DNA of 37,569 nucleotides from an uncultured Bacteroidaceae bacterium (GTDB lineage Bacteria > Bacteroidota > Bacteroidia > Bacteroidales > Bacteroidaceae): contig CAJOLI010000032.1 of NCBI GenBank assembly GCA_905235285.1, positions 1-37,569 on the forward strand, in the 5' to 3' direction. The translations under genes and the position numbers were made by a program. This document shows positions 32,214-37,569 of this stretch, piece by piece (positions within the stretch are counted from its first letter, which is position 1; each line of letters begins with the position of its first letter). Below the pieces are notes generated by a model. That model was not told where the DNA came from. It did not search any database and worked only from the letters and a program-made list of their open reading frames with translations.

Positions 32214-35045
32214 ATGAAAATCAGAAAGATTCTTTTGATGGCAGCCTTTGCGCTGAGTGCCATCAGTGCAGCAGCTCAGGATATGAGCCAGCTGATGCAG
32301 CCGCTGCCCGTAGACCCGAAGGTGCGCGTAGGGCACCTCGACAACGGCCTGACCTACTACATCCGTCACAACGAGGAGCCTAAGAACCAGGCTTTCTTCT
32401 ACATCGCACAGAAGGTGGGCTCCATCCAGGAAGAGGAGAGCCAGCGCGGTCTCGCTCATTTCCTCGAGCACATGTGCTTCAACGGCACCACTCACTTCCC
32501 CGACAGCTCGCTCATCGAGTACCTCGAGGGCATCGGTGTGAAGTTCGGTGCCCAACTTAACGCCTACACGAGCGTCGAGGAAACGGTATATAATATAGAT
32601 AATGTACCCGCGCGCGAGGGAGCCATAGACTCCTGTCTGCTGATTCTGCACGACTGGAGCCACGACCTGACTCTCGACGGCAAGGAGATCGATAAGGAGC
32701 GCGGCGTCATCCATGGCGAGTGGCGCATGCGCAACACAGGTTTCACACGTATCCTCGTCAAGCACCTCGAAGAGTTGATGTCCGACAGCCGCTACGGCCG
32801 TCGCTACCCCATCGGTCTGATGGAGGTCGTCGACGAGTGCCCCTACGACACACTGCGCGCATACTATCATAAATGGTACCGCCCCGACCTGCAGGGCATC
32901 ATCGTCGTCGGTGATATTGACGTGGACCAAGTCGAAGGCAAGATTAAGAACCTCTTCAGTCCCATCACCGTGCAGCAGCCCGTGGCCAAGCGCGAGTTCT
33001 ACAGCGTGCCCGACAACGTCGAGGCTGTCGTCGTCAGCGACAGCGACCCCGAGGTCACATCGCAGGTTGTCATGATCTCGATGAAGCACGAGGCTATCCC
33101 CGACAGTATCCGCAACACCTTGCCAACGTATCTGGCCGAGAACATCATAGGCACCGCCACCCGTGTGCTCAACCAGCGCCTCCATGAGCTCGCGCTGAAA
33201 GCCGACTGTCCCTTCCAAGGAGCCAGTGTTGACGATGGTTCGTTCCTGCTCTCGTCCAAGGTGACAGGCGCTTTCAACATCGAGATTGTGCCTAAGGAAG
33301 GCCGCGTCGAAGAAGCCGTCAAGGCAGTGATGGAGGAAGTCTATCGCGTCGACCAGTTTGGCTTCACCAAGGGTGAGATCGACCGCGCCGTGCTCAACCA
33401 CCTCTCAAACATGGAGCAGCTCTTCAACAACCGCGACAAGCAGAGGAGCATCGGCTATGCCCGCGAGTACTATCGCTCGTTCCTCAACAACGAACCCATC
33501 CCCGGCATTGAGATGGAGTACCAGCTCATGCAGCAGGTGTTCCCGCAGATTCCTGCCGAAGCTTTCAGCCAGACCATTCAGCAGTTCATCAGCCGCACCG
33601 ACACCAACCTGGTCGTGCTCTCGCTCAATCCTGAGAAGGAAGGCCTCGTAATTCCCACCAAGGACCAGTTGCTCGGCGCCATCCATGCCGCTCAGCAGTC
33701 GCAGTTGACCGCTTGGGTGGACAACGTCAAGACGGGTCCGCTGATTGAGAACCTGCCCAAGCCCGGTAAGGTGAAGAAAGAGGCTGCAGGCCCCTGCGAC
33801 TCCAAGATTCTCACCCTCTCGAATGGTGTGAAGGTCATCATGAAGCAGACCGACTTTAAGGATGACGAAATCCGCATGATGGCGTGGAGCGATGGTGGCG
33901 TAGGCCGCTATCCCGTCAGCGAGCGCATCAACCTCGAAGCCTTCGACGGTGTCATTGGTCGTTCCAAGCTCGGCGGCTTCACCTCCACGGAACTTACGAA
34001 AGCCCTTGCCGGCAAGAACGTCCGCAGTTCGGCCGACGTTGGCCTGCGCGACGAGACCTTCTCAGGCTTCTCTTCGAAGAAAGACATCCAGACACTCTTC
34101 GAACTTATCTATATGACCTTCCAGCCCCGCGAGAAGGACGAGGAAGCCGTAGCCTCATACCTGGCAAGCTTGCGCGAGGAGTTGCGCAACAAGGATCTCA
34201 ACCCAATGTCGAGCCTCAGCGACTCCATCCAGGCTACGCTCTACGGACACAATCCCCGCATGCAGCCTATGACCGAGGCCGAAGTCGACCAGGTGAGCTA
34301 CGATCGCATCCTCGAGATTTGGGCCGACCGCTTTGCTGATGCCAGCGACTTCACCTTCTTGTTCCTGGGCAACATCGACGAGGCACAGATCCGTGAGCTG
34401 GCCGCTCAGTATCTGGCTACGCTGCCTAAGGTTAAGCGTAAGGACACCCCTGTAGACCCGGGCCTGAACTTCGTCAAGGGCGACATCACCAATCGCTACC
34501 ACAAGAAGATGCAGACACCTCAGAGCTTCATCGTGAGTGCCTGGACTGGCGACACGGAGATGACCGTCCGCAACAGTGCTCTCATGAGCATCCTCGGCAA
34601 CTGCGTCGCAGAGCAATACCTCAAGAAGATTCGCGAGGAGCTCGGAGCTGCCTATTCTACCAGCGCTCAGGGTATGGTCACACGCGGCAGCGACGACCGC
34701 CCACGCTACGTCCTGCAGGCTGCCTTCCCGCTGAAGCCTGAGATGACCGATACCTGCCTGCAGATTGTGCAGGACGTCTTCGACAACGTTTGCGAGAACG
34801 GCGTCAGCGAGGAGAGCGTCAACAAGGCCAAGGAATATATGCTCAAGACCTTCACGCAGAACCAGCGCGAGAATGGCTTCTGGATGAGCCGTATTGCCAG
34901 CATCGTACGTCGAGGCTACGACCCCGCCGAGAACTACGAGCAGGTCATCCAGAACATCACGCCCGAGAACGTGCGCCAGATGGCTGTCACCATCAAGGCC
35001 GACGGCAACCGCGTGCGCGTCATCATGGAGCCTGAGGCCGAATAA
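32214..35045 (+). CDS. M16 family zinc metallopeptidase (insulinase-like), exported
   Basis: The 943-residue protein has a Sec signal (ILLMAAFALSAISAAAQ) and two M16 halves. The N-terminal half carries the inverted zinc motif HFLEH (residues 82-86) within GLAHFLEHMCFNGTTHFP, and the downstream acidic helix KERGVIHGEW supplies the third ligand. The C-terminal half (from about residue 520, SKILTLSNGVKVIMKQTDFKDDE) lacks the motif, and it contains the R/Y-type REELGAAYSTSAQG. This arrangement is standard for clam-shell M16 peptidases that degrade peptides in the periplasm. The leader upstream is A-rich. A strong terminator follows the stop. Confidence 0.93.
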   Translation: MKIRKILLMAAFALSAISAAAQDMSQLMQPLPVDPKVRVGHLDNGLTYYIRHNEEPKNQAFFYIAQKVGSIQEEESQRGLAHFLEHMCFNGTTHFPDSSLIEYLEGIGVKFGAQLNAYTSVEETVYNIDNVPAREGAIDSCLLILHDWSHDLTLDGKEIDKERGVIHGEWRMRNTGFTRILVKHLEELMSDSRYGRRYPIGLMEVVDECPYDTLRAYYHKWYRPDLQGIIVVGDIDVDQVEGKIKNLFSPITVQQPVAKREFYSVPDNVEAVVVSDSDPEVTSQVVMISMKHEAIPDSIRNTLPTYLAENIIGTATRVLNQRLHELALKADCPFQGASVDDGSFLLSSKVTGAFNIEIVPKEGRVEEAVKAVMEEVYRVDQFGFTKGEIDRAVLNHLSNMEQLFNNRDKQRSIGYAREYYRSFLNNEPIPGIEMEYQLMQQVFPQIPAEAFSQTIQQFISRTDTNLVVLSLNPEKEGLVIPTKDQLLGAIHAAQQSQLTAWVDNVKTGPLIENLPKPGKVKKEAAGPCDSKILTLSNGVKVIMKQTDFKDDEIRMMAWSDGGVGRYPVSERINLEAFDGVIGRSKLGGFTSTELTKALAGKNVRSSADVGLRDETFSGFSSKKDIQTLFELIYMTFQPREKDEEAVASYLASLREELRNKDLNPMSSLSDSIQATLYGHNPRMQPMTEAEVDQVSYDRILEIWADRFADASDFTFLFLGNIDEAQIRELAAQYLATLPKVKRKDTPVDPGLNFVKGDITNRYHKKMQTPQSFIVSAWTGDTEMTVRNSALMSILGNCVAEQYLKKIREELGAAYSTSAQGMVTRGSDDRPRYVLQAAFPLKPEMTDTCLQIVQDVFDNVCENGVSEESVNKAKEYMLKTFTQNQRENGFWMSRIASIVRRGYDPAENYEQVIQNITPENVRQMAVTIKADGNRVRVIMEPEAE

Positions 35046-35060
35046 CCTAAACTCATTCAG

Positions 35061-35102
35061 ACGAGAGTGCAACGCATCACCGCGTTGCCTCTCGTTTTTT
35101 TT
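35061..35102 (+). terminator. Intrinsic terminator after the M16 gene
   Basis: ACGAGAG-T-GCAACGC (35061-35075) pairs with GCGTTGC-C-TCTCGT (35082-35095) around a 6-base loop, followed by an 8-base T run to 35102. It starts 16 bases after the M16 stop. Confidence 0.92.
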
Positions 35103-35124
35103 GCTTACCAATAACTAATTTACT

Positions 35125-37569
35125 ATGAGAACCATTAAGACTTCAGCTATTATCCTTGCTCTCATCATAGCTCTCACGCCCTCCGCCAATGCGCAGAACA
35201 CACGCCAGGCGCTGCAGAAGATGACAACCGCGGTGCGCGCTTCATACAGCGCGCCCGGCCATGGTCTGGCTGCCCTCAACGATGGCGCCACTGCCACTTC
35301 GGCTTCTTTCTGGAGCGGCTACCGCGACGACCAACACCTTGGTCTGTGGGAGTATGTCGAGTATGCCTGGGCTACGCGCTGTGTCATCAACCGTGCCGTA
35401 GTCAACTGGGTTGCCGACGGTGATAACCTCAGCTATCCCACCGAGGCATATTTCGCCACTTGGGATGGTCACTCGTGGACGCGTGCCCTCGACCTCAGCG
35501 AGGCTAACGGCTCCGGCGTATCGACGAACACCGGCCTCAATCTCGAGACCAATCGTCTGCGCCTCTACATGCGCAGCGATGCGGCCTGCGCCATACGCGA
35601 GTTCACGCTTCAGGGCTATCCCCTTGACGACTGCGGCGCTCCAACGCTGAAGTCTGATGTCCAAAGCGTGACAATCAAACGTGGCGAGACCATAGAACTC
35701 TCGGCATCGCTGACGCTGCCAGGCGGCGCCACTGAAGAGCCCAACTGGTACTGGCTCGACGAGCAGGGCGAGCTGACGTCTACTGACCCCGCGATGACCG
35801 TTGCCGCCAGCGGCTTCTACACCCTTTGCTACGAGCGTCCGTGCGGGGCCATCGCCCTGATGACCTTCACCGTCAGAATCGACGGCGAATACGACGAGCG
35901 CATGGGCTACCAGTGGCCCAGCTACTCACCTACGCTCGACTACGATTTCCGCTCCGAGTACCCATCACTGCCTGCACCCACGAAGGGGCGTCTGCCCGAG
36001 AATGTCAACGTAGCCAAGCAAGTCGATGGTGAGTGGTGGAGCGTGGCCGTAGGCCCAAAGGCCAATCCGCTCATCACTGAGGAGTCGATGCGCCTGTTGG
36101 CCAAGAAGATGGACGAGGACTTCGCCTATTTCCGCGACGAGATGGGCTGGCCGCCCGACAAGCGCGCACGCAATGGCTACTACAGCCAAGTCTACGGCTA
36201 CGGCAGCGGTCTCAGCTTCGACGCCGGAACGCCTAACACCGCAACGGGCGGCTGGCAGAGCGCCACATCCTACCAAGGCTCGTCGTGGCCCATGGTGTTC
36301 CTGAGCTACTATCCCATCTACTGCTTCGACCCGTCCTGCACCTACGGCGACCGCATCGGCCATCAGAACGCATGTGTCCACGAGGGCATCCACGCTACCT
36401 TCGCCGACCTCGAAGGCTGTAAGAACGCTTCCTGGTTCCACGAAGCGGGCAACACATGGCTGCAGGCTGAAGCCGAAGTGCGTAAGAGCGGCGAGGACCC
36501 TGAATCCATGGGTTACCTCAGCGCCGGCAACATGATAGCTCCGTTTATGCCTATCGAGTGTTATTCGGGCTGGCTGCAGGACGACAGCTTCGGCGGCCCC
36601 GCAGCTGAGGGCGTCAATATGTTCGGTCCCGACGGCCAGATATGCACATGGCGCAACCTGCTTGGCGGCGTGCAGTACGGCGAGCTCTTCCCCCACGTGC
36701 TTAATGCCATCCTCGGCAAGGGCGCCGTACCTTGGATCTGGCGCTATTGCAAGAGCCGCGTGCTCGAGGGCATGGCTAAGGGTGTCACCGAGAATGGAAA
36801 GAAAGTGCCGGGCCTCGGCGAGCAGCAGATGCGTCACCTCATCGTGGAATACCGCGCCCGTCAGGCTATGATAGACATAGGCAAATGGTCCAAAGCCTGC
36901 GAGGCGCTCATCGACAACAACTGGCTCATCACCGTCAAAGGCGAGAAGAATACTGCTTCCGGAACGAACTGGATAGAGTGCGAAACATGGAGGGCTACGC
37001 CATACGCCAAGATGACGGCCATCGCCGACCCCGACAGCGCCGGATGGTATAAGCCCGAATGGCGCACTACGCCTGGATGGAGCGGAGCCAACCAGATACC
37101 CCTCCACACCAGCGGGCGCGCCGGCGACCGCCTGCAGATGACCATCAAGGCGTTCTCAAATAACATGGTCTGCATGCTCTGCTATCGTACTGCAGAAGGC
37201 CGCATCTACTACAGTCAACCCTTCAACGGGCGCCGTAACCGCGACGTCGAAGTCACCATGCTCATGCCCGAAGCACCGGCCAACGGCGTAGTGCTGGCCG
37301 TCGTCGTCAACACCGACTATATCTACGAAGGCGAGCAGACGCGCAAGGCCCACTACAACTACCATATCCGCATGGGGCAGAACGTGTGGCAGCCAGCCTC
37401 GCCAAACTACAAGTGGTATAAGTACGCACAGACCATCAAGGACTCCACCTTCGACTACACCGGCATCGACGAGACACCGGCAGAGGACGTGGCCGAGTTC
37501 GGCCTGATGCCCGCGCGTAATGTCGTGCGTGCCGGCGAGCGCCTGCCCGTAGTCATCACCGGAGCTGAC
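35125..37569 (+). CDS. Putative secreted zinc metallopeptidase with N-terminal discoidin-like and Ig-like domains (3' truncated by window end)
   Basis: The open frame runs 815 codons from ATG 35125 to the window edge without a stop. It begins with a Sec signal (TSAIILALIIALTPSANAQ). Residues about 40-170 resemble an F5/8-type (discoidin) carbohydrate-binding domain (GLAALNDGATATSASFWSGY, LWEYVEYAW, IREFTLQGYPL). Residues about 175-250 look Ig-like. The central domain has HEGIH (His419, Glu420, His423) and, 16 residues after His423, HE (His439, Glu440), a plausible gluzincin-like zinc site. I do not recognise the peptidase family. A beta-rich region follows and a sorting domain may lie beyond the window. 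It sits after a terminator, so it has its own promoter, although no clear -7 box is seen. Confidence 0.75.
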   Translation, partial: MRTIKTSAIILALIIALTPSANAQNTRQALQKMTTAVRASYSAPGHGLAALNDGATATSASFWSGYRDDQHLGLWEYVEYAWATRCVINRAVVNWVADGDNLSYPTEAYFATWDGHSWTRALDLSEANGSGVSTNTGLNLETNRLRLYMRSDAACAIREFTLQGYPLDDCGAPTLKSDVQSVTIKRGETIELSASLTLPGGATEEPNWYWLDEQGELTSTDPAMTVAASGFYTLCYERPCGAIALMTFTVRIDGEYDERMGYQWPSYSPTLDYDFRSEYPSLPAPTKGRLPENVNVAKQVDGEWWSVAVGPKANPLITEESMRLLAKKMDEDFAYFRDEMGWPPDKRARNGYYSQVYGYGSGLSFDAGTPNTATGGWQSATSYQGSSWPMVFLSYYPIYCFDPSCTYGDRIGHQNACVHEGIHATFADLEGCKNASWFHEAGNTWLQAEAEVRKSGEDPESMGYLSAGNMIAPFMPIECYSGWLQDDSFGGPAAEGVNMFGPDGQICTWRNLLGGVQYGELFPHVLNAILGKGAVPWIWRYCKSRVLEGMAKGVTENGKKVPGLGEQQMRHLIVEYRARQAMIDIGKWSKACEALIDNNWLITVKGEKNTASGTNWIECETWRATPYAKMTAIADPDSAGWYKPEWRTTPGWSGANQIPLHTSGRAGDRLQMTIKAFSNNMVCMLCYRTAEGRIYYSQPFNGRRNRDVEVTMLMPEAPANGVVLAVVVNTDYIYEGEQTRKAHYNYHIRMGQNVWQPASPNYKWYKYAQTIKDSTFDYTGIDETPAEDVAEFGLMPARNVVRAGERLPVVITGAD

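Noticed and set aside
32160..33401. 413-residue minus-strand frame, and similarly 34155-35111 and 35965-37107
   Set aside because: These are antisense shadows of the M16 and secreted peptidase genes. They contain no recognisable domain, and the plus-strand genes have clear motifs.
1..37569. tRNA, rRNA or insertion sequence
   Set aside because: No cloverleaf, rRNA core motif, transposase frame or flanking target duplication was recognised. A covariance-model scan would settle small RNAs.

Overview
The window looks like chromosomal DNA from a Bacteroidales bacterium, most likely Prevotellaceae. The indications are families largely confined to that order (DUF6242, DUF6089, DUF4294, CotH kinase plus a DUF4859-like tail, TPR/transmembrane/helix-turn-helix regulators), the order uppS-bamA-skp-skp-skp-murI, the Bacteroidetes -7 promoter box TAnnTTTG ahead of several genes, and almost no Shine-Dalgarno sequences. 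The genus is inferred, not proven. No rRNA, tRNA, CRISPR, phage or transposase gene was seen. The genes are packed, and no gene-free stretch exceeds about 220 bases.

Layout. Positions 91-13511 are all on the minus strand. In transcription order they are a flippase-like membrane protein, the dipeptidase pepD, a giant alpha-2-macroglobulin-like protein, surE, lpxB, pyrH and a TPR sensor/regulator. Positions 13660-14472 hold rsmA (plus strand). Positions 14590-16467 hold a minus-strand cluster: a DUF4294 protein, a YqaA-like membrane protein, a small membrane-anchored protein and a winged-helix protein. The last two look like halves of one regulator, separated by a nested palindrome. Positions 16688-18582 (plus) carry a flavodiiron protein, rubredoxin and recX. 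anSME and prmC follow on minus. From ribD (20744) onward everything is on plus: ribD, a DUF6242 lipoprotein, a DUF6089 outer-membrane protein, uppS, bamA, three skp genes, murI, a secreted CotH-kinase protein, an M16 peptidase, and a putative secreted zinc peptidase cut by the window end.

Themes. Envelope building dominates: lpxB (lipid A), uppS and murI (peptidoglycan precursors), bamA and skp (outer-membrane protein assembly), and several exported or surface proteins. The flavodiiron/rubredoxin pair is the oxygen and NO detoxification module expected in an anaerobe.

The most unusual structure is a set of degenerate tandem repeats with a strict 7-base period. They fill whole intergenic regions around pyrH, lpxB and surE, and shorter versions with other unit sequences sit upstream of rsmA and prmC. 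The two largest arrays supply the stop codons of pyrH and lpxB, and genes bordering arrays often use TTG or GTG starts. Other points of interest are the nested palindrome splitting the winged-helix regulator, a base-composition break inside the TPR gene, and a macroglobulin with no recognisable thioester but a methionine-rich linker at the bait-region position.
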